Source: Acidiferrobacterales bacterium (GTDB lineage Bacteria; Pseudomonadota; Gammaproteobacteria; Acidiferrobacterales; Sulfurifustaceae). Taken from it: a stretch of 7,691 nucleotides of DNA. A program made the translations under genes and the position numbers. The stretch lies in the NCBI GenBank assembly GCA_919902095.1, contig CAKKQL010000129.1:1-7691 (forward strand), given 5' to 3'. Positions 1-6,905 of this stretch are shown piece after piece (the first letter of the stretch is position 1; each line of letters opens with the position of its first letter). A model generated the notes under the pieces. That model ran no database searches. It had not been told where the DNA came from and was given only the letters and a program-made list of their open reading frames with translations.

Positions 1-73
1 CCCGTCCCGGCAGGTAGCTGCACGGGTGCGGCAGCGACAGGAACAGCGTCGGCGTCTGGTGCGTGCGCGTCAT
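1..73 (-). CDS. bpt: Aspartate/glutamate leucyltransferase Bpt, N-terminal 24 codons only
   Basis: Reading leftward from the ATG at 73-71, the frame stays open to the window edge. The visible protein is MTRTHQTPTLFLSLPHPCSYL followed by PGR. The PHPCSYLP segment (residues 15-22) is the conserved N-terminal Cys-containing motif of the bacterial Bpt/Ate family, which transfers leucine from Leu-tRNA onto proteins starting with Asp or Glu and so marks them for ClpS/ClpAP degradation in the cytoplasm. The neighbour aat, encoding the other bacterial N-degron transferase, lies 124 bp upstream on the same strand, a common arrangement in gammaproteobacteria and strong support for the call. No good Shine-Dalgarno is visible before the ATG. 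The rest of the gene is outside the window, so its integrity cannot be judged. Confidence 0.85.
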   Translation of the reverse strand, partial: MTRTHQTPTLFLSLPHPCSYLPGR

Positions 74-88
74 GACAGATGAAAAACG

Positions 89-162
89 GAATGGACAGGA
101 TTAACAGGATTCGAACCAAAAGCGCGCCGGATTCGCTTGAATCCTGTTAATCCTGTCAATTC
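89..162. repeat. Long inverted repeat built on the AATCCTGTY unit
   Basis: The left arm (89-114) and right arm (137-162) are reverse complements at 24 of 26 positions; mismatches are 93/158 and 113/138. The uninterrupted core is 18 bp: 94-111 against 140-157. The loop is 22 nt (115-136) and GC-rich. Each arm is itself two head-to-tail copies of a 9-base unit, seen on the plus strand as AATCCTGTT then AATCCTGTC at 140-157. The element sits between bpt and aat and is visibly more AT-rich than the coding flanks. It has no T tract on either side, so an intrinsic-terminator role is not supported. The form suggests a dispersed intergenic palindrome (REP/MITE-like), but copy number cannot be known from one window. 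Confidence 0.9.
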
Positions 163-190
163 ATCTTTGCCCTTGCTGTCAATCTTTTCA

Positions 191-216
191 AATCCCGTCA
201 ATCCTGTCCATTTGTC
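191..216. repeat. Second, degenerate copy of the right arm, overlapping the aat stop
   Basis: Positions 191-216 match 140-165 at 21 of 26 bases in the same orientation, 51 bp apart. This copy pairs with the left arm as well as the first copy does: its reverse complement over 191-212 matches 90-111 at 20 of 22. The left arm could therefore form two alternative stems. The stretch between copies (166-190) holds weaker remnants such as GCTGTCAATC. The aat stop codon (198-200) and the five codons before it lie inside this repeat copy. Confidence 0.8.
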
Positions 217-911
217 TCAAACATCCAGCAGCCGCGGCGGCCCGGCAGGGCTTGGGCTTGGGCGAGTAAATGCAGGAACGTGCTGCGCGGGATTTCCTCG
301 GCGCCGAAGCGCGCGAGGTGCGCGGTGTACAGCTGGCAGTCGATGAGCGTGTAGCCCCAGCGGGCGAGCTGGCGCACGAGGCGCACGAACGCGACCTTGG
401 AGGCATCGGTTTCGCGCGCGAACATGGACTCGCCGAAAAACGCACCGCCGAGTGCCACGCCATAGAGTCCGCCGACGAGCTCCGTGCCGCGCCAGGCCTC
501 GACCGAATGCGCATGGCCGAGCCGGTGCAGTTCCGTATAGGCCTCGATCATGGCGGCCGTGATCCAGGTGCCGGCCGCGGGGTCCTTTGAACGCGGCAAG
601 GCGCACGCCCGCATCACGTCGCGGAAACGCTGATCGAACGTGACGCGGAATTTTCCCGCACGCAGTGTTTTGTGCAGGCTGCGCGATATTTTCAACTTTT
701 CCGGAAACAGCACCGCGCGCGGGTCGGGCGACCACCACAGGATCGGCTGGCCGTCGCTGTACCAGGGAAAGATGCCACGCCGGTAGGCGGCGAGCAGCCG
801 CTCCGGCCGTAGGTCGCCGCCGACCGCCAGCAGTCCCTCGGGTGAGGCGGTTTCGACGGGCGGAAAATCCAGCCCGGCATCGGGCCTGAGGATAGGCAGA
901 CGACGGCCCAT
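198..911 (-). CDS. aat: Leucyl/phenylalanyl-tRNA-protein transferase
   Basis: A cytoplasmic enzyme that moves Leu or Phe from aminoacyl-tRNA to the N-terminus of proteins beginning with Lys or Arg, making them ClpS/ClpAP substrates. The 237-residue length is that of the family (E. coli about 234). Family blocks are in order: LLAVGGDL (27-34), [10 protein letters not shown] (42-51), WWSPDPR (59-65), GTWI (114-117), [18 protein letters not shown] (147-164), [21 protein letters not shown] (from 189). Glu161 and Gln193 correspond to E. coli catalytic residues Glu156 and Gln188. The ATG at 911-909 is 9 bp after the tolC-type gene's stop with no strong Shine-Dalgarno, so translation may depend on coupling. 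The last residues (TNGQD) and the TGA are encoded by the repeat copy at 191-216, so the natural C-terminus may have been replaced, though total length is normal. The call is very secure. Confidence 0.97.
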   Translation of the reverse strand: MGRRLPILRPDAGLDFPPVETASPEGLLAVGGDLRPERLLAAYRRGIFPWYSDGQPILWWSPDPRAVLFPEKLKISRSLHKTLRAGKFRVTFDQRFRDVMRACALPRSKDPAAGTWITAAMIEAYTELHRLGHAHSVEAWRGTELVGGLYGVALGGAFFGESMFARETDASKVAFVRLVRQLARWGYTLIDCQLYTAHLARFGAEEIPRSTFLHLLAQAQALPGRRGCWMFETNGQD

Positions 912-920
912 GGCCCGGCG

Positions 921-2246
921 TCAGGAACTTCCGGCCGCGGTGTCGCCGAGCATGCGGTTGATCGCTTCGAGCTCGGACTCGTCCAGCACGCCGGCCGCCG
1001 CCAGCAGGCGCAGGCGGCTGTTAAGGTACTCGTAGCGCGCCGCCGTCAGGTCGCGGCGGGTGCGGTAGAGCTCGCGCTGGGTGTTGAGCACGTCCACGCC
1101 GGTGCGCTGCCCGCGCTCGTAGCCGAGCAGCGTGGTTTCGAGCGCGCGCTGGCTGGAGGCGAGCGCCTGCTCCAGTGCCTGGATGCGGGCGATGCCGTTG
1201 AGGGCCGCGAGGTAATGTTGGCGCGCCTGCTGCGCGGCCTCGCGTCTGGCCTGCTCGAGACGCCGGTCGGCCTCGTCGCGCCGCGCGGCGGTCTCGCGCA
1301 CCTTGGAGGCAACTGCGCCGCCCTGGTAGAGCGGCAGGGTGAACAGGATGCCCACCTGGTTCGAGCGTTGATCGCTATAGGCCCCGGTCGAGCTGCCGCC
1401 GGCGTCGGAGTAGCTGTGCGAGGCGGTGAGGTCGAGCGTCGGCAGATGGCCGGCGCGATTTTTCTCGAGTTCCTGCCGCGCCGCGGCGAGCGCCTCGGCG
1501 CGCGCCCGGACCACGGGGTTCTCGGCGAGCGCGCGCTCGGCCCATTTTTCCGCGCTCGCCGGGTCCGGCGCCTGCGGCGCCAGGCGCTTGAGGCGCGCCA
1601 GCATGCCGGGTTGCGCGCCGGTCAGGGCGCGCAGCGCCTCGCGTTTGGCGTCGAGGTCGGTGGCGGCGGCGATCTCCAGGGCGCGTGCCGCGTCGAGCCG
1701 CGCCTCGGTCTCGTGCACGTCCACCAGGCTCGCGGTGCCGACCGAGAAGTTGCGGCGCGCAAGCGTGAGCAGGCGCTCGATCACGGTTTTCTCGCGAACG
1801 TTGTAGTCGTACACATCCTGCGCGGCGAGCACATTGAAGTAGGTCTGGGCCGCGCGCAGCATGAGGTCGTGGCGCGCACCGAGGAATTCATGTTCGGCCT
1901 GGGTCGCCTGGTGCTCTCCCTGGGCGTAGGCGGCGGTGTTCTGCCTGCGGTAGAGCGGTTGCGTCAGGTTCAGGCTGTAGGTATCGGTGCCGAAGCGAAA
2001 GCGTCCGTCGACGGTTGGGCTCTTCGAGCGTAGGTCGGTGTCGGTCGTGCCGGCGGAGAAATTGACCGTCGGCAGAATCTGTGCCCGCCCCTGCGGCAAT
2101 TTCTCGATGTTGGCTTCGTAGTTCGCGCGCGCCGCGGCCCAGACCGGATCGTTGGCCTGCACCTGGCGGTAGACCTCGATCAGGTCCTCGGCCGCCGCCG
2201 GCGCGGCGGTCAGGAGCAGGGCGGAAAGCCAGAAGCGCCGTTTCAT
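921..2246 (-). CDS. TolC-family outer-membrane efflux channel protein
   Basis: Outer-membrane factor forming the trimeric exit duct of tripartite efflux or type I secretion systems; 441 residues from the chosen start. Residues 1-19 form a signal peptide (MKRR, then a hydrophobic run, cleavage near AAA|E). The two internal repeats of the fold are clear. Each has a beta-strand ending in a P-L-Y turn (LNLTQPLYRRQN at 92-103; LFTLPLYQGG at 301-310) and a long helix with the family pattern: FSVGTASLVDVHETEARLD (167-185) and GYERGQRTGVDVLNTQREL (375-393). The ORF is open for 16 more codons upstream to an ATG at 2294, but that would bury the signal peptide. The ATG at 2246 has a G-rich ribosome site and overlaps the pump stop as ATGA. 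It is the third component of the efflux operon, and aat follows 9 bp later. It resembles TolC itself (repeat layout, ENPVVRA-type segment), but no substrate is indicated. Confidence 0.95.
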   Translation of the reverse strand: MKRRFWLSALLLTAAPAAAEDLIEVYRQVQANDPVWAAARANYEANIEKLPQGRAQILPTVNFSAGTTDTDLRSKSPTVDGRFRFGTDTYSLNLTQPLYRRQNTAAYAQGEHQATQAEHEFLGARHDLMLRAAQTYFNVLAAQDVYDYNVREKTVIERLLTLARRNFSVGTASLVDVHETEARLDAARALEIAAATDLDAKREALRALTGAQPGMLARLKRLAPQAPDPASAEKWAERALAENPVVRARAEALAAARQELEKNRAGHLPTLDLTASHSYSDAGGSSTGAYSDQRSNQVGILFTLPLYQGGAVASKVRETAARRDEADRRLEQARREAAQQARQHYLAALNGIARIQALEQALASSQRALETTLLGYERGQRTGVDVLNTQRELYRTRRDLTAARYEYLNSRLRLLAAAGVLDESELEAINRMLGDTAAGSS

Positions 2247-5200
2247 GCCGGCCCCCGTCCCAGACGCGGGCGCCAGGCGCGCAGCCGTTGCCACAGCCGT
2301 GCGGCGCTGCCAGCCCCGGCGTGCCGGCGCGCCAACGTTTCTTCGACCAGGGAGTAGACCGCCGGCACCACCACCAGCGTCAGTAGTGTCGAGGACACCA
2401 TGCCGCCCATGACCACGAGCGCGAGCGGGCGGTTGGTCTCGACGCCGGGCCCGAGGCCGATGGCTGCCGGCAGCATGGCGGCGATCACGGTGAGCGAGGT
2501 GATCAGCACCGGCCGCATTCGGTGCGGGCAGGCTTCGTTCAGCGCGTCGCGGATGCTCATGCCTTTCGCGCGGTACTGGTTGGTGAGGTCAATGAGCAGG
2601 ATCGAGTTCTTGGCCACCAGGCCCATGAGCAGGATCATGCCGATCATCGAGAAGATGTTGAGCGTTTCGCCGAACATCCACAGCGCCGTCACGCCGCCGA
2701 TGATGGCGAGCGGCTGCGCCACCATGACCACCAGCGGTTGCAGCAGCGAGTTGAACTGGCTTGCGAGCACCATGTAGATCATGACCAGCGCGAGCGAAAA
2801 GGCGAATACCACGTAGCCGCCGGTCTTGGCGAATTCCTCGGCTTGGCCGATGTAGGCGATGGAATAGCCCGCCGGCAGGATCTCGGCGGCGATACGGTTG
2901 ACGGCTGTGGTGGCGTCGCCGAGCGGCAGGCCTTCGAGCGCACCGTAGATGAAGCCGGCGTACTGACGGTTGCGGCGTTTGATCTCCGCCGGCCCCAGGC
3001 CTTCTTCGACCGCCACCAGACTGTCGAGACGCACCAGGTCGCCCTGGCGACTCTTGACGAAGATTTTCTTCAGGCTCTCGACGTTGGTGCGCTCGCCGGG
3101 TTCGACCTGCAGGCGGATGTCGTAGCGCTGGCTGCCTTCGCGGAATTCGGCGATGTCCACGCCGCCGGTCATGGTGTTGAGCGTCTGGGCCACGTCGGCG
3201 GCCGAGATGCCGAGCTGGGCGGCGCGCTCACGGTCGAGACTCAGCCGCACCTCGGGCAGGTTGAGCTTGAGCTCGTTGTCGAGTTTGGCGATGCCCTCGA
3301 CCTTCGACAGGCGCTCGACCATCTCGTGCGTGAGTTCGTCGATCTTGTGCAGATCCGGTCCGAGGATGCCGAATTGCAGCGGTTCGCCGCGCAATCCGCC
3401 GATGGGCGATATCGCCGCCGGGAACGCCTCAATGCCGGGGATCTGGTTCAGCTCACGGCGCAGCTCGCGCATGAGCTCGAATTGCGACAGCTTGCGCTCA
3501 TTGCGTTCCACCAGGCGCACGAAGGTGCGGCCGGTCGTCACCTGGCCGACTTCGCCGAGGCCCACGGCCGAGAAGTAGCTGTGGACCTCCGGGTGTTTGG
3601 CGACGACCGTCTCGACCTCGGAGAGTTTCTTGCTCGTGTATTCGAGGTTCGAGCCGAGAGGCGCCTGGGTCATGATCACGAAGCGCGACTCGTCCTCTTC
3701 CGGCACGAAGGTCTTGCCGACGTACTTGAACACCAGCACGCTCGATGCCACGATCGTCACGGCGACGCCGATGACCTTCCAGCGATGCGCGAGCGCGAGC
3801 GCGATGAGCGCGCGATAGCCGCTCTCAAGTCGCGCGAAGGCGTTCTCCAGGAAGTTATATACCGGGCCATGGGTCTTGGGCATGGTCAGGTAGCGCGCGC
3901 ACAGCATCGGCGTGAGCGTGAGCGAGACCCACAACGACGCCAGCACGCCAATGACCACGACCAACGCGAACGACGACAGGAAGCGCCCGAGAATGCCGGT
4001 GATGAAGGCCACCGGCAGGAAGATGGACACGAGCGTGAGCGTCGAGGCGAACACGGCGAAGATTACCTGGCCCGAGCCCTCGATGGCGGCCTTCTCCTTG
4101 TCCTCGTGCTGCTCCTCGCGGTGGCGGAAGATGTTTTCCAGCACCACGATGGCGTCGTCCACGACCACGCCGATGAGCAGCAGCAGTCCGAGCAGGGTGA
4201 TCTTGTTCAGGGTATAGCCGGCGAAGTACATGACCGCGAACGTGGCGAACAGCGACACCGGGATGGCGGTGGCGATGATCAGCGTCGAACGGCCGCTCTT
4301 GAGGAACAGGAATACCATGAGCGCGGCGAAGAAAGTGCCGAGCACCAGGTGTTCCTTGAGCGCGGCGATGGACTGGCGGATCGCGATCGAATCGTCCGAG
4401 GAATAGCGGATGTCGAGGCCGGCGGGCAGGCTGGGGCGGATTTCCTTTTCCACGCGCTCCTTGATTTTGTCCACCACGGCGACGGTGTTGGCGTCCGAGG
4501 TTTTGACGATGCCGAGGCCCACGGCCGGCTCGCCCTTGTAGCGCGCGAGTTTGCGCGCGTCCTCGAGGCCGTCCTCGACGCGCGCCACGTTCTTGAGATA
4601 CACCGGCGCGCCCTGGCGGTAGGCCACGACCATCTGGCCCATGTCCTTGATCTTGCTGTATTCGGCGTCGAACTTGATGAGCCACTCGCGACTCGGGCTG
4701 TTGAGGAACCCGGCCGGCTGGATCACGTGCTCGCGCTTGATGGCGTTGGCCACGTCGAGCGGCGAAAGTTCGAACGCGCGCAGCCGGTCGGGGTCGAGCC
4801 AGACGCGGATCGTGCGCTTGATCTGGCCGCCAATCAGCACGTCGCCGACGCCGCTCACGGTTTGCAGACGCGGCTTGATGACTTCCTCGGCGTAGGTATT
4901 GAGCTCCTGGATCGTGCGGTTGCCGGTGAGCGCCACCCAGACCACGGCGGAGGCGCCGACCTCGACCTTGCGCACCACCGGCGGGTCGGCATTCTCCGGC
5001 AGTTTCTTCAGGATGCTGTCGACCTTGGCCTTGACCTCCTGGTAGGCCACGTCCAGGTTCTTCTCAAGCTCGAACTCGACATTCACCACCGAGGCGCCGA
5101 GCGAGGAACTCGAGATGATGGACTTCACGCCCGGTACCTGGTTCACGACCTCTTCGACACGGTCGGTGATATTGCGGTCCACGATGTCGGGATCGGCGCC

Positions 5201-5356
5201 CGGCATGGTGGTCACGACCGCGACGACCGGGAAGTCGATCTTGGGGAACTTATCGAGCCCGAGGCGGTTGAGCCCAATGACGCCGAACAGGATGAGCACG
5301 AAGCTCACCATGAGGGTGAATACGTGGCGGCGGATGGAAAACTCGGGCAGTGTCAC
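2243..5356 (-). CDS. RND-family (HAE1-type) inner-membrane multidrug efflux permease
   Basis: Proton-driven inner-membrane pump of the AcrB/MexB superfamily; 1037 residues, the usual full length. It begins PEFSIRRHVFTLM with TM1 at about 11-29. The first periplasmic domain follows (about 30-335), TM2-TM6 at about 336-485, TM7 near 527-545, the second periplasmic domain to about 845, and TM8-TM12 at about 848-1005. Proton-relay residues are present: Asp400-Asp401 in GVVVDDAIVVLEN (AcrB Asp407/408), Lys916 in GLVAKNSILL (Lys940) and Thr953 in LITSL (Thr978). The Asp-Asp pair and DFPVV/PGADP blocks fit the drug/hydrophobe class rather than the CusA metal class. The start is GTG, overlapping the adaptor stop as GTGA, with no strong Shine-Dalgarno, so translation is probably coupled. 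The 3' end overlaps the TolC-type start as ATGA. No frameshift or missing region. The substrate is unknown. Confidence 0.97.
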   Translation of the reverse strand: MTLPEFSIRRHVFTLMVSFVLILFGVIGLNRLGLDKFPKIDFPVVAVVTTMPGADPDIVDRNITDRVEEVVNQVPGVKSIISSSSLGASVVNVEFELEKNLDVAYQEVKAKVDSILKKLPENADPPVVRKVEVGASAVVWVALTGNRTIQELNTYAEEVIKPRLQTVSGVGDVLIGGQIKRTIRVWLDPDRLRAFELSPLDVANAIKREHVIQPAGFLNSPSREWLIKFDAEYSKIKDMGQMVVAYRQGAPVYLKNVARVEDGLEDARKLARYKGEPAVGLGIVKTSDANTVAVVDKIKERVEKEIRPSLPAGLDIRYSSDDSIAIRQSIAALKEHLVLGTFFAALMVFLFLKSGRSTLIIATAIPVSLFATFAVMYFAGYTLNKITLLGLLLLIGVVVDDAIVVLENIFRHREEQHEDKEKAAIEGSGQVIFAVFASTLTLVSIFLPVAFITGILGRFLSSFALVVVIGVLASLWVSLTLTPMLCARYLTMPKTHGPVYNFLENAFARLESGYRALIALALAHRWKVIGVAVTIVASSVLVFKYVGKTFVPEEDESRFVIMTQAPLGSNLEYTSKKLSEVETVVAKHPEVHSYFSAVGLGEVGQVTTGRTFVRLVERNERKLSQFELMRELRRELNQIPGIEAFPAAISPIGGLRGEPLQFGILGPDLHKIDELTHEMVERLSKVEGIAKLDNELKLNLPEVRLSLDRERAAQLGISAADVAQTLNTMTGGVDIAEFREGSQRYDIRLQVEPGERTNVESLKKIFVKSRQGDLVRLDSLVAVEEGLGPAEIKRRNRQYAGFIYGALEGLPLGDATTAVNRIAAEILPAGYSIAYIGQAEEFAKTGGYVVFAFSLALVMIYMVLASQFNSLLQPLVVMVAQPLAIIGGVTALWMFGETLNIFSMIGMILLMGLVAKNSILLIDLTNQYRAKGMSIRDALNEACPHRMRPVLITSLTVIAAMLPAAIGLGPGVETNRPLALVVMGGMVSSTLLTLVVVPAVYSLVEETLARRHAGAGSAARLWQRLRAWRPRLGRGPA
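2247..2260 (-). promoter_or_regulatory. Ribosome binding site deciding the TolC-family start
   Basis: On the minus strand the bases before the ATG at 2246 read GGACGGGGGCCGGC. The five-G run (2256-2252) is 5 nt from the start. It is not the exact AGGAGG consensus but is a purine-rich site at proper spacing. Together with the signal peptide beginning at this ATG and the ATGA overlap with the pump stop, it favours 2246 over the upstream ATG at 2294. Confidence 0.55.
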
Positions 5357-6039
5357 GGCGCCGGCTCTCGTACCTTGATCTTGGCGTTGTCGGAGAGCAG
5401 CGCGGCGCCGTCCACCGCCACGGTTTCCTCGGCCTTGACGCCTTCAACGATCTCGATGACGCCCTCGCTCACGACACCGGTCTTGACGCGGCGCTGCGTT
5501 ACGGCGTCGCCCGCGACCATGTAAACCACCGTGCCGGCAGGGCGCAGCACCACCGCCTGTTCCGGCACGATCAGTGCGTTGCGGCGCACACCGAGATTTA
5601 CCTCGCCGCGGATACTGCCTTCCGGACGCCAGCCGGCGTTGTTGACCGCGGCGATGACGTCGCGCGACTGCGTGGTGACATTGAGCGGCGGGCGAATCTC
5701 GCGGATGCGCCCTTGCGCGGACTTATTTCCGGCGAAGGTCGTGAGCGTTACCGCCTGTCCGAGCTTGAGCTGATTGGCGACTTGCTCGGGGAAGGGCAGA
5801 CGCACGTAGAAGGTGTTGCCGCCGCCGCGCGTCGGGTCATAGTCAAGCGCCGCACCGAGTGCCGTTTCCGTTCCCACCGCCGATTCCGTGACCAGCAGGT
5901 CCTTCTGCGCGACGCGCGCGACCGTGACATTGGTAATCTTTTCGGGCGGCTTTGACGGTTCTTTGGCGCCGCAGCCGGTGAGCATCGTCACCAGCAACGG
6001 GAGCAGCAGCAGGGTCGCGGTTATTGTTGATTTTTGCAT
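5353..6039 (-). CDS. RND periplasmic adaptor lipoprotein lacking the lipoyl and hairpin domains
   Basis: Membrane-fusion (HlyD/AcrA-type) subunit that should link the RND pump to the outer-membrane channel. Residues 1-22 are a lipoprotein signal with lipobox LTGC, Cys23 being the lipidated residue. A first beta strand follows (NVTVARVAQKDLLVTESAVG, 37-56), then at once the beta-barrel half (FYVRLPFPEQVANQLKLGQ, 77-95; IREIRPPLN, 112-120; the domain runs to about 160 at ALIVPEQAVVLRP) and the membrane-proximal domain (about 165-225). Typical adaptors are 350-400 residues. Here about 120-150 residues are missing between residues 56 and 77: no lipoyl half-motifs, no coiled-coil heptads. The frame is open throughout, and the 29 bp to the regulator gene leave no room for the missing part. 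The start is supported by GGGAA at 6050-6046, 6 nt before the ATG. Its stop overlaps the pump GTG. It is either an intact short adaptor class or an in-frame deletion. Confidence 0.88.
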   Translation of the reverse strand: MQKSTITATLLLLPLLVTMLTGCGAKEPSKPPEKITNVTVARVAQKDLLVTESAVGTETALGAALDYDPTRGGGNTFYVRLPFPEQVANQLKLGQAVTLTTFAGNKSAQGRIREIRPPLNVTTQSRDVIAAVNNAGWRPEGSIRGEVNLGVRRNALIVPEQAVVLRPAGTVVYMVAGDAVTQRRVKTGVVSEGVIEIVEGVKAEETVAVDGAALLSDNAKIKVREPAP

Positions 6040-6068
6040 GAGCTGTTCCCGATCGGTGTGCAGGGGGC

Positions 6069-6743
6069 TTAACGGGTGGTCCGGTCGCCGCTGCCGATGC
6101 CGCGCAGTAGCATGTCCATGAGCATCCGGCTGTAGCGTTCCGGATCGCGGGCGAAGTCCACTTCCTTGAAATGGCGCAGCACCTCGCAGGACTCGAAGAA
6201 AAAGACGTTCGCGCCGATGAGTAGCGTCGCCACCATGGCCGGATCGAAGTCGTCGCGCAGCTCGCCGCGCCGCTGGCCGGTGCGCACGATATCCACCAGG
6301 CTGGCAAAGTTCTCGCCGAACACCTTCTCGGCCAGTTCCTGGGCGCGCGGCGCGCCTTGCTCGCCGACCAGTTCGCGCAGGATCAGGCGCGAGACGCGGT
6401 CGTGTTCGAGCAGGCTCTTGAGATGGCTGCTGGCGAAGTCCGCGAGGCGTTCGGGAATGGCGCCGCCGTCGTTCTGCAGCCGCTGCAGGCGCTCGGCACT
6501 GTCGGCGCAGGCACCGCGCACGACCGCCAGGTAGAGCGCGTTCTTGGATTCAAAGTGGTGGAAGATGTTAGCCTTGCTGACGGCGGCCGCCTCGGCGATG
6601 GCGTTCATCGACACGGCATCGAAGCCGTGACGCGCGAACAGCTCCTCGGCCGCGGCGAGGATGCGGCTGACGGCTTCGGTGCTGGCGCGGGCGGGCGCCT
6701 CGGGCGCGGTTGCCAGCGTCTGCTCTGGATTCGGATCTGCCAT
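6069..6743 (-). CDS. TetR/AcrR-family transcriptional regulator, likely efflux repressor
   Basis: One-component cytoplasmic repressor, 224 residues. After a Pro/Ala-rich tail (1-20) comes the TetR DNA-binding domain. ILAAAEELFARHGFDAVSM (28-46) leads into the helix-turn-helix (about 43-64: AIAEAAAVSKANIFHHFESK), with the hallmark FHHFESKNALY at 61-71. The rest is the variable ligand-binding and dimerisation domain, all-helical by composition, with no recognisable ligand signature. It is the first gene of the efflux block, 29 bp before the adaptor. A consensus -10 box and a TetR-type palindrome lie immediately upstream, so autorepression and repression of the whole operon is the natural reading. 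The chosen ATG (6743) has no visible Shine-Dalgarno, and the leader predicted from the -10 box is only about 10 nt. There is no in-frame ATG, GTG or TTG between it and the upstream stop at 6792-6794. Confidence 0.93.
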   Translation of the reverse strand: MADPNPEQTLATAPEAPARASTEAVSRILAAAEELFARHGFDAVSMNAIAEAAAVSKANIFHHFESKNALYLAVVRGACADSAERLQRLQNDGGAIPERLADFASSHLKSLLEHDRVSRLILRELVGEQGAPRAQELAEKVFGENFASLVDIVRTGQRRGELRDDFDPAMVATLLIGANVFFFESCEVLRHFKEVDFARDPERYSRMLMDMLLRGIGSGDRTTR

Positions 6744-6759
6744 TTGGCGAAGTCGCGTG

Positions 6760-6789
6760 ATTATACTGACTGACCGGTCGGTCAGAGAA
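6760..6789 (-). promoter_or_regulatory. Promoter of the tetR-efflux-aat operon
   Basis: On the minus strand 6765-6760 reads TATAAT, a perfect sigma-70 -10 hexamer. The best -35 candidate is TTCTCT (6789-6784) with an 18-bp spacer, matching TTGACA at only three positions, so the -35 is weak. The predicted start of transcription near 6753 leaves a leader of about 10 nt before the tetR ATG. The spacer is occupied by the palindrome described separately, the usual position for a repressor that blocks polymerase. Confidence 0.7.
6766..6785. promoter_or_regulatory. TetR-type operator palindrome
   Basis: A 20-bp dyad, CTGACTGACC/GGTCGGTCAG, symmetric at 9 of 10 base pairs per half (only 6771/6780 fails) and centred on GACCGGTC. 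GACCGGTC-centred palindromes with GACnGACC half sites are typical of TetR/AcrR-family operators in proteobacteria. It directly abuts the -10 box of the neighbouring tetR gene and lies 23 bp from its start codon. Binding by that regulator is an inference from position and symmetry. Confidence 0.8.
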
Positions 6790-6798
6790 TCCTAGCAT
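6770..6798 (+). promoter_or_regulatory. Possible divergent promoter toward sucC, overlapping the operator
   Basis: On the plus strand CTGACC (6770-6775) and TAGCAT (6793-6798) each match the sigma-70 hexamers at four of six positions, with an ideal 17-bp spacer. If real, it would give a leader of roughly 215 nt for sucC and put that gene partly under the same operator. Matches this weak occur by chance. An alternative -10, TATAAC at 7000-7005, lies closer to sucC but has no convincing -35. Confidence 0.25.
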
Positions 6799-6905
6799 TT
6801 TTATCGGTTAAGGCAAGAACGGCACGCTGGCTGCCGGTTCAGAGGGAGCGGCCGTGGCGGTTTCGGCTGAAAATGGATATGCCCAAGGTTTTTCGACACA
6901 ATGCG

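Noticed and set aside
107..117. Minus-strand GGTTCGAATCC, identical to the T-loop consensus of tRNAs.
   Set aside because: The flanking bases do not extend a T stem, and no acceptor, D or anticodon arm is found around it. It arises from the junction of the repeat arm with the loop.
89..162. Inverted repeat as an intrinsic terminator for aat or bpt.
   Set aside because: The stem is long and AT-containing with a 22-nt loop, and neither strand has a T tract directly after the stem.
137..346. Plus-strand ORF beginning with repeated NPVNPVN residues.
   Set aside because: The residues are simply the translation of the AATCCTGTY repeat, and the rest runs antisense through aat. No ribosome site.
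2247..2294. Upstream in-frame ATG (2294) for the TolC-family gene, adding 16 residues.
   Set aside because: It would bury the signal peptide, whereas the ATG at 2246 has a G-rich ribosome site and an ATGA overlap with the pump stop.
2522..5524. 1000-codon open frame on the plus strand opposite the RND gene.
   Set aside because: It mirrors the pump codons in a GC-rich gene. Its composition is dominated by His, Arg, Asp and Glu with no domain, and the minus-strand product has every RND motif.
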